From Steinernema hermaphroditum (taxonomy: Eukaryota > Nematoda > Chromadorea > Rhabditida > Steinernematidae): a stretch of DNA of 64,000 nt. The notes under the pieces were generated by a model that made no database searches, was not told the origin of the DNA, and was given only the letters and a program-made list of their open reading frames with translations. A program made the position numbers and the translations under genes. Where the stretch lies: positions 10,106,001 through 10,170,000 of the forward strand of contig CM059621.1 of the NCBI GenBank assembly GCA_030435675.1. Direction: 5' to 3'. This document shows positions 9,836 through 20,147 of this stretch, piece by piece; within the stretch, counting starts at the first letter, position 1, and the number at the start of each line of letters is the position of its first letter.

Positions 9836-10245
9836 TTACAAACGCTGTTTCTTCTTGCACACAAAGCCATTACGTTTGCTCCCAGAAGAGAGAGTCATTC
9901 GGCGATTTCTGCGGTAGGGCTCATTGTGGTCCGTGCAAAGCTAAAACAAGAGTGTACACGTTTCTACAGGGCAACGGGGTGCAGCTCACGTTGGCGCAGA
10001 TCTCCACACCTTGTAGTTATGCTTGTCAAAGACGAAGAGGTCGTAGTCCCAGGGACTACCGCTCGGCATTGCTGTGGATGGAGACGAGATGCGCGTCCAC
10101 GCTGTTGGACAAGAGCTTCGCTTCCATGAAGGCTTTCTTGGAGAAGACGCGGAAGCAGGAGCGGCTCGGAGGGAAGTCCGTTCATCCGCTTCGGTCGCAG
10201 GTGCGCGGCAATCTTCAGAAGGAGGGCAGCCATCAGCTCCATCAT
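9836..10245 (-). pseudogene. C-type lectin-like gene, broken
   Basis: On the minus strand an ATG at 10245 starts a short hydrophobic signal-like stretch (MELMAALLLKIAA). In another frame follows SCFRVFSKKAFMEAKLLS, then SVDAHLVSIHSNAE, the classic opening of a C-type lectin domain. Just upstream of that stretch a TGA stands where the family usually has Trp (CDRSG-stop-TDF). After the HLVSIHS motif the frame shifts again to SPWDYDLFVFDKHNY, and a plausible last exon ends NGFVCKKKQRL-stop at 9836. At least two frame changes plus one in-frame stop make it a likely pseudogene, though unrecognised tiny introns or sequencing indels are alternatives. Nematodes have very large clec families in which such remnants are common. 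Confidence 0.5.
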
Positions 10246-10720
10246 GTTCAGTTCGCCTTTGTCTTCCCTAATATTATTCACTGGCAAAAAAAAAGTTTTG
10301 CTTGGTTTTGCTTTGAAGCAGTACTTAGACGGCAGATGCCTTCAGTACTTAGATGAAGGTATCGTGACGTGTCCGAGCTCCACGGAAACACGACTGTTTT
10401 ACTATCATATCTCTTCATCATTTGGAAGAGGCTCTTTGTCGGCTGAATAAGCAAACGACCATCCATCTTCAAGCAGAACTTTTCGGCTTTGGCAAATGGT
10501 AGAGTATTAGATACAGCGTGTATTGAAAGTTTCCCCTCATTGCTGCCGTGAACGTGTGCGCATAGGAAGGCTCAGAAGATTAGTACCGCCGATTTCACGT
10601 GACCATAAATGCGCATCAAGCCATTAATTGGAAAGGAAACTGTTCTGCATATATGGAGTTTTGCAGTGTGAAAATGACATTTTGTAATGTAATGGAACGT
10701 TCAGTTCAACAGAGAGTTCA
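10246..10720. other. Intergenic, nothing recognised
   Basis: This lies between the lectin remnant and the 3' end of the TRUB2-like gene. Short ORFs only, no repeats seen within the window. Confidence 0.5.
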
Positions 10721-12020
10721 TTAAACGGAAGTATATCCTCGCGCCCATGACATCTTAACACAGTCAACGTCTTTTACAGATTCCTCTTCTTCCGTGTGTT
10801 CTTCTTCGCTGGGCGTATACTCAGCCGATGAGAGACTTGGACCGGTCTTGTATCCTGCTATGATTCTTCGATTATTTACCACGTTCTTGATGATCGACGA
10901 CAGGGAGATATCCCTCGGGACGATGGCGTTCTCTGCCAAGAATGGCCCTACGCGTGAACAGTGGAGTCGCCGCACGGAGGCCGTCGAATCCACCATGAAT
11001 CCTAAACGCAATCATCAGATACGGTGTGACAAGAAGGCCTACCGAGCTCTTGAACAAAAGAAGTGAGGAACTTCACGTTTACACCGGTGCACTGAATCTG
11101 CAGTCCTATGTGTGGCGGTTTGAAGTACTTGATGGCTATGTCGTATACAATAGGAGCATCTTGGACAGAGGGCCGGACCGCACCTTTGCGCGCCGCTTCG
11201 AACGCCTCCTCGCTCTGCAGGTCGCAGTGCATCAGCTCGAAGGAAGCTCGCTTAAACTGGGACTTGAGCCGCGTGAAGACCTTCTCCAGGCGATACCGCG
11301 TGACGTGCTCTGAAGAACAGATGGGAGGACTTCAGATGGAAGCCGTTACCATAGGGCTGCGTCGCGACCACCTTTCCGCGTATGTCGTTGTTGAGCGTCT
11401 GACGGCCAAGCTGGGCGTCGATGTCAAAGCAGTTAATCCAGTTCTTCTTCCGCAACTCCGGCAAATCGTCGCAACCGTCATTTACGCCGATCACTGAAAG
11501 TACGGTGAGTGACTCCGGAGAAGACAGCACTCACCGCAAAGGCCGGAAGTCATCGGGTCCTGATAGTGCATCTCCTCGAACCTGATGTCCTCTTCGCGGA
11601 ACGGGAACCCGGAGACCAAAGGATGCAAGCTGAACAAGGCCTAGATGACTCACCCAGGACCAAAGATCACCACCTGTAGTCCAGTTGCTTCTTCATGCCC
11701 ACGACGACCAATGCCTGGGACTTAGTATGGGGCTCAACCACGGGAATCTCGACCGTCGGCACGAAGAGATCCCCCAGAGAGTTGCCTTCTTCACAGATCT
11801 TCGCGATTAGCGCACTTCTAAGCGACGACACCGAGACGTCGCGCTGCTTGCAGACCGTCACCACACCATTCAATAGCTTTCCAACCTCCGACGGCCCGAG
11901 CGAAACCCTCATTCTGACAAGATCCACACTGACCAGTCGATGCCACACGACTCCTCGCTGGATACCTCTACAGACCACAACTGTGAATTTAACGGAACAC
12001 TTGAAGCAAACAGGTAACAA
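10721..12020 (-). CDS. TRUB2-like pseudouridine synthase (TruB family)
   Basis: Five minus-strand exons join in frame: (up to 12020)-11674, 11629-11535, 11493-11350, 11309-11043 and 11001-10721. The protein aligns in order with human TRUB2. HPLVSGFPF is followed by YQDPMTSGL, which carries the catalytic Asp (human form HRLDAQASGVL). Then come EHVTRYRLEKVF, LMHCDLQSEEAFEAARKGAV, LQIQCTG and the C-terminal STASVRRLHCS. TRUB2 modifies mitochondrial mRNAs and is needed for mitoribosome function in humans. No ATG lies between the upstream S4 stop codon and the conserved part. The frame is open to a TTG at 12020, and the first ATG is internal (about 11912), just after an acceptor-like TTGTCAG. The start is therefore unresolved. 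The gene follows rps-4 by about 40-150 nt on the same strand, suggesting one operon. Confidence 0.8.
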
Positions 12021-12061
12021 CGATATTTATGTCGAAAAAAATCAACAATAACAAAAAAAGC

Positions 12062-12980
12062 TTAGTTCTTCTTCTGAGCAATACGGCGATCGCGCTCCTC
12101 AGCAATGGTGAGTTTGACACCCTTGGCAGCGGGAAGGCTGACAAGAGACTGCGATCCCTTTCCGATGACGAAGACGTTGCTCAATCTGAAAGTATTTTGT
12201 ATGTGAACACATTTCAAACCAACCTCGATCGGAAAGTTATGCCATAGGCCCCGACCTTCTCTAAACTTACCGGGTGGCGAAGGAGTTTCCGGCGGCATCC
12301 TTAACGTGGACGATGTCGAAAGATCCAGGATGGCGCTCGCGATGTCCGATGATACCAACACGTCCCATGTTACGACCGCCAGTGATCATGCAGAGGTTTC
12401 CGGCGTCGAACTTGACGAAGTCGGTGATCTTTCCGGTCTCGATGTCAACAACGACGGTGTCGTCGGCGCGGACATGGGGGTCGGGGTAGCGGATGGTGCG
12501 GGCATCGTGGGTGACGATGAAGGGGACTCCCTTGCGGGCAACTGAGATCTCCTTGACTTTGCACAGCTTGAACTTTCCTTCTTCCTTGGTGATGCGGTGG
12601 ACGGTGAAGCGTCCCTTCACGTCGTAGAGAAGGCGGAAGGTTTCGTTGGTCTTCTCGATGCTGATGACATCTGCACAATGGTCACCATAAACTAGTCCTC
12701 AAAACACAAAGAACTCGCCCATGAATCCAGCAGGGAAGCGCATTTCAGTGCGGACCTTTCCATCGACCTTGATGAGACGCTGCATGCAGATCTTGCGGGC
12801 TTCAGTGTAGGTGAGAGCATACTTCAGACGGTTGCGGAGGAACAGGATAAGGGGAAGAGATTCGCGGAGCTTGTGGGGGCCGCTGACGGGACGAGGAGCG
12901 AAGACACCTCCAAGTTTGTCAAGCATCCAGTGCTTGGGGGCAGCAAGACGCTTCAAATGACGCTTGGGACCACGACCCAT
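12062..12980 (-). CDS. rps-4: 40S ribosomal protein S4 (eS4)
   Basis: Three exons, 12980-12719, 12670-12271 and 12185-12062, give 261 aa (human 263). Sequence identity to metazoan eS4 is very high throughout: [18 protein letters not shown] at the start, the S4 RNA-binding region ([19 protein letters not shown]), the central KOW-like part ([18 protein letters not shown]) and a lysine-rich C-terminus. It is a structural protein of the small ribosomal subunit. The first intron begins GC rather than GT (G|GCGAGTTC...GTGCAG|A). Only this junction keeps the protein in frame (FM-D-VIS), so it is a true GC-AG intron. A strong acceptor (TTTTTTCAG) lies 13 nt before the ATG, consistent with spliced-leader trans-splicing. 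The TRUB2-like gene follows closely on the same strand. Confidence 0.97.
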
Positions 12981-12993
12981 TTTTACTTTTTAC

Positions 12994-13010
12994 CTGAAAA
13001 AACATTTCAC
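12994..13010 (-). promoter_or_regulatory. Candidate trans-splice acceptor of rps-4
   Basis: On the minus strand, GAAATGTTTTTTCAG ends 13 nt before the S4 ATG. No coding exon lies upstream, so this is either a spliced-leader acceptor or the 3' end of a 5'-UTR intron. Confidence 0.55.
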
Positions 13011-13252
13011 ATAAAGTGTGCGCAAAACAAATCGCGAAATAACCCACATTCAGCAACGAAAAGAACAGAAACTCGGATCTTGAGAACAGCTCCCAAAAGC
13101 CGAACCAGAGTGTAGCTGCCCAATTTCTTCTCGCACTACGGTAATTGCTAGCAGGGATTCAAATTTTCAGGGAGTGTATTCTTCGCACGTTCGGACTGAA
13201 TTTCTTTCACACGGCGTGTCAAACGGCTCATTTCCTCCGTCCTCGCCGGGTA

Positions 13253-13440
13253 GTAAATGTCACATGTTAGGACACCGATCTTGCTAAATCTTCAGTAACT
13301 GATATCTTCATATTTGCACCGATTATGATCGGTAACAGTGCTCATGTTGCCCGCAAACTGATCAGCGCCATGCATTCCATTAGTGAAATACAAAACCGTT
13401 CGAAAAACGGTCGAAGTTCTGACTTTCTGACACTTCCATG
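13253..13440 (+). repeat. Dispersed repeat family R1, copy 3
   Basis: This matches 775-965 over its full length in the same orientation (TAGTAAATGTCACATG start, ACACTTCCATG end), with substitutions and small indels. Confidence 0.75.
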
Positions 13441-13629
13441 TTAACTCAAAATCATCTAGCTTACAAGCGAAGTAACTTTCCCAATTTTACGTACCTTGTG
13501 GTCATTCGGTGCGCAAAATGCCCAAGAGACAACGACGCACAACCTCAACATATGCATTTTGATATAATGAATTATAAACCCGGCTGCGCGCGAATTCGCG
13601 CCCTCCAGGTGCTAAAAGCCAATTAGCCC

Positions 13630-13775
13630 GTAGCCCTGCGGGCAGAAGATTGCCGCTCATGGATAGGGCTGAAGTTGGGGCCTAAAACTGTAGCCCTGCG
13701 GGCGGAATATTGGCGCTCATGGATAGGGCTGAAGTTGGGGCCTAAAACTGTAGCCCTGCGGGCGGCAAGATTGGT
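13630..13775 (+). repeat. 60-bp tandem repeat, about 2.4 copies
   Basis: The units start at 13630, 13690 and 13750 with GTAGCCCTGCGGGC. Each full unit continues through CTCATGGATAGGGCTGAAG to GGGGCCTAAAACT and is almost identical to the next. The third copy breaks off after about 20 bp. No coding frame is kept. Confidence 0.9.
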
Positions 13776-14271
13776 TTAGGATTTTTTGGATTTTTGGTAT
13801 GTTGGTATCAGTCGATAGCTTTCGACTTCATTAGTAATTTGCGGTCTGAATTAGTGCGAACGGATTGATCCACACGGAATTACAGGCCAAAAGCTACCAA
13901 CAAAGCGGCCGCGTCCCACCACGAAGCGGCGGACGCTTTCGTGAAGGAATTTCCCTTATGCTGACACGCCGTATTTGTTGTTTGCGCCGTTTACATCATG
14001 AAGACATCGCCAATGGGACGATGAGTGTCGCCTTGCAGGGCTTTTTGCAGATTTTAGAGAAGCAAAATAAGAGGCAATCGCTGTGTGGATGAACGCTCCC
14101 TTCCTTCATCATTTCGCGTGTTTATGGGATTTCAAATCTGCACCCAGTGGAATTTTGCTCTTTATTTAATCCTCTACTATGGTGCTGAACCCTCTAAAAT
14201 TTTCCTGAAATTCACTGTCCATGCTACATTTCTTGCAAGAAGGCATCGGCGCTTGGGCTTCAGCGCGACTT
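13776..14271. other. Intergenic, nothing recognised
   Basis: This lies between the tandem repeat and the 3' end of the four-pass membrane protein gene. No exon or repeat could be supported. Confidence 0.45.
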
Positions 14272-15392
14272 TTAGGAGAAGTACGTAGGGCGGTCGTTGA
14301 AGCGGCGCCTTGCATTCTCTTGCGTGAGGATTGCACGGATTTCTTCGTCCTCTAGCTCGGCATACTTGATGGCGAAGGTAGTCACGATCAGTTTGAGAAT
14401 GGAGGCAATGAAGAAGGAGAATGCCGAAACTATGAGGAACTCCAAGGTGAAGATCACAATCGTATACCAGTGATCGGTCTGAACGGTAGGCGGTTAGGCC
14501 AGCTAACCCAGGAGAGACCTTTACCCAGCGGCTTTGGAAGTAATCGGGCCCTTGCTGCTGTTGCCCCATCGACCACAGAGCGTTGAATGTGAACAGCGAC
14601 GCTTCCTTCCATCCCCTGTTCGGTTGGTCGGCTTTGATTATGAAGAAGACTTGCAATATCTGTGACTCACGATGTATATGCCTTCTTACTCACCTGCCGT
14701 GGATGTTCCACACAAGTAGATGGTGGCAGTCACTGTGATGAACATCTGTTTGTACGTCTCGCTTTGAACGGCTGCCATATTGTTGTTCAGGGATCCTTTA
14801 GTTTTTGGAACTCCGTAAATCCTCTCGAAAACCCACGACGAAATGCATATAAGGACGTAGTTTGATGACGTAATTGCAATGATGAGTACAGTAGTTCCCA
14901 TTATCGTCATGCAAATCATCACGAGGCCGCAGGAAACTGTTGAACAATCCAGCGCGGTGTAGTTGTCGAGGAAAGTGGAGCTGAGGCCAACGAGTACCGC
15001 CGTGGTTGTGTTCCAGAGTTGGGGACACGTGAGCGCCCCATCGAGGGAGGTAACGTCGATCAGTCGCTCGATTCTTCCGTAGGCGTTCTTCGTAAAGCCC
15101 TCCACAAGATCTGCAAACCAGCGTTTTGAGCGTTTGCACCGTAATCCTCACCCGATATCGCGACGAGGGTCGTGTTCGTTTGAGCGAAGATGTTGTTGAT
15201 GCGCTCGCCGAACTCGGTCCTCATCTTGGTGACTTCAATAGAGCTGCTCTGCTTCTCCTCGATATCCACTTGCTCCACGCGCCACTCGACGATCATGAGG
15301 ACCGTTGACAAGCCCAGAACCACCGCGAACAAGACGCCCAGAAGAGCCATTGTCGCAAGAATCGACCGAGCCACCTTCTTCCATCCCAACAT
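14272..15392 (-). CDS. Four-pass membrane protein, nematode-type, function unknown
   Basis: Exons 15392-15152, 15110-14694, 14649-14525 and 14478-14272 join in phase to 329 aa. Four hydrophobic segments are clear: about residues 11-35 (SILATMALLGVLFAVVLGLS), the block starting GLVMICMTIMGTTVLIIAI, a segment split by intron 2 (MFITVTATIYLCGTSTAVF), and near the C-terminus TIVIFTLEFLIVSAFSFFI. The loop after segment 1 has Cys residues and N-glycosylation sequons (NTT, NYT), so it is probably extracellular. The tail is short and charged (AELEDEEIRAILTQENARRR). The topology resembles tetraspan or claudin-like proteins, but no diagnostic motif is present. The ceramide synthase gene lies 202 nt upstream on the same strand, possibly one operon. 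The first in-frame ATG after a TAG was taken as the start. Confidence 0.75.
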
Positions 15393-15594
15393 CTCCCACA
15401 AATGGAGGACGGTCGCCAAGGAGTGCTAATGGGTAGCACATGGAAACGCATTTTTATTCGTAAAATCGAAAGATGGCAAGAGTAGTGTGGGGATCCAGGC
15501 TGTCATAACCAGGAATCCTCAAAAGTAATAAATACACTAGTGCTATACGTATGGAATTATGCGAAGTAAAGTTGGCCAGAAACCCATATAGACA

Positions 15595-16673
15595 TCAATC
15601 TTTTTTCTTATTCTCTATTTCTTCATCCTCGTCATCTGATTCCCTCACGTCGTTGACTTCTCCTTGAGTAGCCGATTTGAGAGCTATCTTCATGATCAGC
15701 CACGTCCAGAAAACGTGCAGCACAAGCAGTGAGCACAGCATCAAGGCAAGGATGCGGGGTACGATCGGCCTTTGCAGCAAGTTCTCCCATCGGTAACTCT
15801 TTTGGATATGCTCCGGTGCATCGAATATAACGGATTGGATAATCCACACCGGATAGTAGATGAGACGCGTTACAATCCAGGAGACCATGAACGTAGCGAA
15901 AATGATCTTCAGGGGCACTTCCCATTTGGCATAATTGAAGAGTTTGCCAAGATCCCTAAAAGTACGCGATAGGAGATAGACAGTGTACCGGTAGGGCGCA
16001 CAAGAAGATATCCGCAAGATCGTGACTGAATAGAACTAGAGACCCGACTCGAACCATGTTCATTGAGAAACTAATCCATAAGAGAAGGATGGTGATAGCA
16101 TGATGCAGCATCATTTGCATGAAGTCGTGGCGACGAATGTCGAAGAATACGGTACTGCAAACATTTAGGGAGTTACTGAAATACAAATAAGAGCATTTAC
16201 CTGAAGAGAAGTGCCCAATAGAAGGCGGTTTCTATGATGTAGTACCACCACATTGAGTCGGAAATCGGATGGTGAGGCCAATTTCTCCAGCATTCAGTCA
16301 CGTCGTAGAGGTGGGCCTCGCGTCGCAGAATGAAGAAACCCGCTGTCCAGGCACAGACGTAGAATAGGCACCGCCATGCAGTCTCGGCTATCTTCTTGAA
16401 CTTCGATTTCCCGGCAAACCCGCCTCCGAGATGTGCACCAATTCTTCTCGCTAATCCACCACTTCCTGGTTTCGCTTCTATCCATCCACATAAATAGCCA
16501 AGCGGCAAGAATACGAAAGACTCTACGAGAATCCTGAGAACGAGCAAGACGGCGCCGAAGAGTACGGAGTACGTCAGATCTTGGGCTTGCGGATACTGCA
16601 CAGTAGGGGTGGACTCCAAGTCCTTCCACTGAACGCCTTCTGGGAGCCAGAAGGACTCGTCCCACAAGTTCAT
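15595..16673 (-). CDS. Ceramide synthase (LAG1 / CerS, TLC domain)
   Basis: Three exons, 16673-16201, 16154-16002 and 15955-15595, close in phase to 328 aa. The Lag1 motif is intact: LHHAITILLLWISFS (the two catalytic His), then RVGSLVLFSHDLADIFLDL with the conserved HD..D. LGKLFNYAKW and several membrane segments follow. The C-terminus is acidic and Ser-containing (RESDDEDEEIENKKKD), like the casein-kinase-2-regulated tails of CerS proteins. The enzyme N-acylates sphingoid bases to (dihydro)ceramide in the ER. It belongs with nematode HYL-1/HYL-2/LAGR-1, but I cannot say which. There is no homeobox-like domain. An acceptor (CATTTTCAG) lies 13 nt before the ATG. Confidence 0.93.
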
Positions 16674-16686
16674 GTCGCGGTGCCGA

Positions 16687-16702
16687 CTGAAAATGAATTG
16701 AT
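16687..16702 (-). promoter_or_regulatory. Candidate trans-splice acceptor of the ceramide synthase gene
   Basis: The minus-strand AATTCATTTTCAG ends 13 nt upstream of the start codon. This is the same spacing as at rps-4 and endophilin B. Confidence 0.5.
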
Positions 16703-17231
16703 TTTGAGAAAGGCTAGCGCGTGGACGGCGCGGAGAGCTAATCACGGAAAAGTGCAAAGAGCGGATAGGCACAAAAGACGATTAAAGAGCGATAAAGCGT
16801 CAAGAGTTTGTGTTCCCGGCCACAGCTCGGACGTCGGTGAGCAAACAGTGGGCGCAAGAGGAGTTCAAGGTTCAGGAAGGCTCGAAAACTCGCAGATTAC
16901 CGCCTAATGACCCTTGACGGCCTCTCAGTCGAAAGCGATCTCGCGCATGCGCCTCGGGACCACTTGGATTTATCGGATTCCAACCGCTCAGAAGGAAGAG
17001 AAGAAGACGAAATAGTGCGCTCTCGTCGCGTTTGTCTCGCAGACAGACCGTTTTTGACCGTCTTCAGACGCGAGACGTCAATCGCTGTCTAGTATGATCA
17101 CGAGAGTGCGTCTCCAGAGACCTTCAAAGCGCCTCCTTCGACAGATCTCCGCGATTCCCCGAGGGGACCAACGGACGAAGAAGGACTCTGCAGAGTGGAG
17201 GGGCATCGGCAGTCGCGATATGCGCGTATAG
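16703..17231. other. Intergenic upstream of ceramide synthase
   Basis: No exon recognised. It probably contains the promoter of the minus-strand ceramide synthase gene. Confidence 0.4.
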
Positions 17232-17580
17232 TTAGTGACGCACCGCAATGAAGATGACGGCGATGGTGATAACGGTCGTCTGACTCACGCCGGGGTCGGC
17301 CTATGGGGAGATTAGTCGACTTGTTTGCACCGACCATGTGCCGCTGCTTACTTGTAACTCCTTGTGAGTAACACTTTTGGATGAAGGAAGGCTTTTGAAG
17401 GGTTCCTGCAATACAGAGTGAGTGAGGCAGTGGACTAATAAGACGGTGCAAGTGATGTTTTGCGTGATTTGTTTATTTATAAAAGGTCCTTTCAGCTGCC
17501 GTCCACTGGGGAGTCTCCGTCTGCCGTAGGCCGCCGCCCTTCTGGTCGTAGTTGAATGCACTTTTCCAAATGTCATCTGC
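17232..17580 (-). CDS. Possible exons of a small single-pass membrane protein
   Basis: On the minus strand two coding-like segments have good splice sites. Acceptor GTATTGCAG precedes EPFKSLPSSKSVTHKELQ, which ends at a GTAAGC donor. The following CCCATAG acceptor opens ADPGVSQTTVITIAVIFIA, which ends VRH-stop at 17232. The last stretch could be a C-terminal membrane anchor. A further upstream segment (17575-17475) reads DDIWKSAFNYDQKGGGLR and also has host-like codon use, but I could not join it in frame with an ordinary donor. No start codon was found and no family recognised. Confidence 0.3.
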
Positions 17581-18316
17581 AAATGTGGCTAGTTTTCGAA
17601 GCGGAACTCATTTCCGACAGAAGAGAAAGGATTTCTGTTGTTTTCTGTTGATATCCAGGAAAGTTTCCCTTTTAGATGGTTCTCTCTTTGCTCTCATTGT
17701 TCGCCACTGAGAATGCGTACTGCAGTCCGTCGAATAAACTCCGATTCCGTGGGAACGTTCCCTCGCCGCCCGAATTGGAAATCAACGAACATCGCAATTC
17801 TATTCTCGTAGAATCCTCATGCGTTATCGGTATTCGTCACTCGGAGAACAATCGACGCCTGCCTTTAGGTTTCCTATTTTCACGAAATATAAAAGGCGTT
17901 TTTTGAAAAATACTCGGGCTGCTCAACACACATATACTGTTGGAATTGGGATGAATCTGTAAGTGAAACGCTCAACGAAGAGCACAAGCAACGGAACCGT
18001 TGCAGGCTGAGCGCCTGAAAACTGGTCATTAACCTGAGCCTCCCTTTACCCTCTCGGTACACTTATGTCACTGTGCATTTCAGTCCACATGTATCATAAT
18101 TTGGCGGAATCTCACACGTGACCACATAAATCGAATCCTCCAATGACCCGTGATTAGGGCTCTTTCGAAGGGAATTTCGAAGAGAACGTGCACCCCGAAG
18201 ACTTCGCGGCGAGAACTCAATTGAGACGAATCAGGGCTCAAAAAAGCGTCTGATTTCTCGCCAATTCCCCGGGGTCGGCTCATTTCGTACTTTGCCTCCC
18301 AGAGAGTCGGTCGGTC
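17581..18316. other. Intergenic, nothing recognised
   Basis: Only short ORFs with host-unlike codon use. The last few hundred bases upstream of 18317 may hold the promoter of the small ORF. Confidence 0.4.
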
Positions 18317-18499
18317 ATGCTGCGGTCTCTTCTCTTCGCCTTCGTGCTCGCCTTCTTCGGAACCTCCACTGTCGCCGCCGATCCAGAGTTCTTCGACTCG
18401 GCGCCCAACGTCGTCGCCTTCGTCTCCATGTTCGTCTACTGGCTTCTTGTGGCGCCGATCATCGTCTACTCGTGTCTCCGCTGCATCCACCCCGAGTGA
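18317..18499 (+). CDS. Small signal-peptide membrane protein, 60 aa, unknown
   Basis: A single uninterrupted frame from ATG to TGA. Residues 1-21 form a textbook signal peptide (LRSLLFAFVLAFFGTSTVAA). A short polar segment (DPEFFDSAPN) follows, then one hydrophobic stretch (AFVSMFVYWLLVAPIIVY) and a short CLRCIHPE tail. Codon third positions are overwhelmingly C or G, as in the confirmed genes around it, which argues for real translation despite the size. No relatives recognised. It could be a micropeptide-type membrane protein, or the visible exon of something larger. Confidence 0.6.
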   Translation: MLRSLLFAFVLAFFGTSTVAADPEFFDSAPNVVAFVSMFVYWLLVAPIIVYSCLRCIHPE

Positions 18500-20147
18500 A
18501 TCTCGCCATCGCCGTCTCCGTGCTCACGTCTTTTCCTCTGTTTGTGCATTTCGTGCTCGGGATAAAAGCCTTCTCGGACTAAGAGGTGATAATTCTATCG
18601 GCTCATTTGATCCCGCGTTTCGCTTTCACCTCGTTGACTGCTTTTCCCTGCTCCATTACGAGAGTCTCTCCTTGGCGCCGCCTCTCCGCGGACACAGCGC
18701 CTCCCCTCGGGGTCCCTTATCCGCCGCCGGTTCTTCGGTGGCTTTGAGGTGCGCAAACGGTTGTATGTGGCACAATTAGCCTATTATTCACGGTTTTACC
18801 GGACTGAGTCAGCTACGGCGTCGCCTGATCCTTTCCATCCGGTGCCAATTTGCGCTCCTCTCTCCCATGTGTTTCTCGACGGCTTCCAGTGCGGCGCCAC
18901 TCTTATCGCCTTATCCCTTTTGCGCTTCCGCTTGCGACTACTTCTCATCTCCGCGATTTATGACTGATCTCCTCGGCGTTAGGGCCCGATTATGCGGCCG
19001 AGCCCGCGGCTTCTTCTCCTCGAACCATCACTCATCGGCACCGTTCCGATGCAACCTGCAGCGGCCTCCCTTTGGCACTTCGTCGTCTCATACGTCACGC
19101 GTCACCGCTGCACTCGGCGCGTGCCGAGGGTTCGGCCTCGGGGCGATCCTCATCGAACTTTAATTCAATTGAATACGTTGCAAGGGCAGTTCCTCGGTCG
19201 GTCAACTCGGCGCCGCATCGCCGACTTCGGCCCTCCAGTGATTGCCGAACACGGCGAGTCTCCGCTTTCACCGCCGCCGCTCCAACTTCCAATTGTTAAT
19301 GGCGACGCGAAGAAAGCGATATGTGCGCCGCTTTAATTTCCGATCGATTCCTTAGGTTACAATCCGTAGGATCTCCGGAATGCCTCAAGTAGGTGCCCGA
19401 CTCGGCCGGGTTTCCCCGGCCCGGGGCCCGTGGGAGCGCTAATTAATTAAAAAAGGATTTGTTGGCCGTGACGTGGCGCTGAGACATCTGCCGTAATACC
19501 TGAGATTCGTGTTTGTTCTAGAGGAGTTCAGAAGAGGGGAAAACTCGCCCCCCCCCCCCCCCGAAGTTACTCGTTTGGCGCTCAACTAAGTGGCGGATTA
19601 CTAATTAACGGACGGACGCGACGTCCTTTCGTCGCCCACCGGCTTCTCCTCCGGCGACTGTTTACGTTTTGTTTACGCGTGCGTCTCAGGCGCCACCTCG
19701 GGGGATCGTCTTGGCCTCGGAAGGGGCGTCGCGATTTCTGCTGTTTCGCGGGAAACCGCGCCTATTACATTATTCCGCCCCGATCGTTTCGGGTCCCGAC
19801 GCCCTCCGGAGGGAGGGAGTGGACACCTGAAGATGCGCCTGTGACGACATCTGGCGGCGCATAATTCAATTTCTGCGTGGAAATGCGATTATGCACCTCG
19901 TTGTCTTCGGCGACGAGCGCCGTGTTCTCGCGAATGGCGCCCTAAGCCCCAAACTATATCCCCGAGGAACGTGAGATTACATATCTGTCGCCGCGCGGAC
20001 CTTCGGAGCACTTGCGAGGGGGGGGGGGGCGGGGCGTCCCCTCCGCCGTGGCCCTTCCTTGCACCTGGTTGTCGCACAAGCGGCAATTAGAGGTGATACC
20101 GACGCCGCGGGCCTCCGGAGTCCGAGTCATCCTTTGATTCCTTTCAG
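18500..20147. other. GC-rich non-coding region upstream of the Kir channel
   Basis: No exon could be fixed here, although the first coding exon of the Kir gene (with its ATG) probably lies in this interval or further up. It contains a run of 15 C (19548-19562) and a G-run with GGGGCGGGGCG at about 20018-20036. The sequence is GC-rich with no long repeat. It is likely promoter or 5'-UTR territory. Confidence 0.4.

Noticed and set aside
11630..11700. Apparent frameshift in the TRUB2-like gene
   Set aside because: A 44-nt intron (AG|GTGGTG...TGTTCAG|C) restores the frame and joins two conserved blocks exactly, so no lesion is needed.
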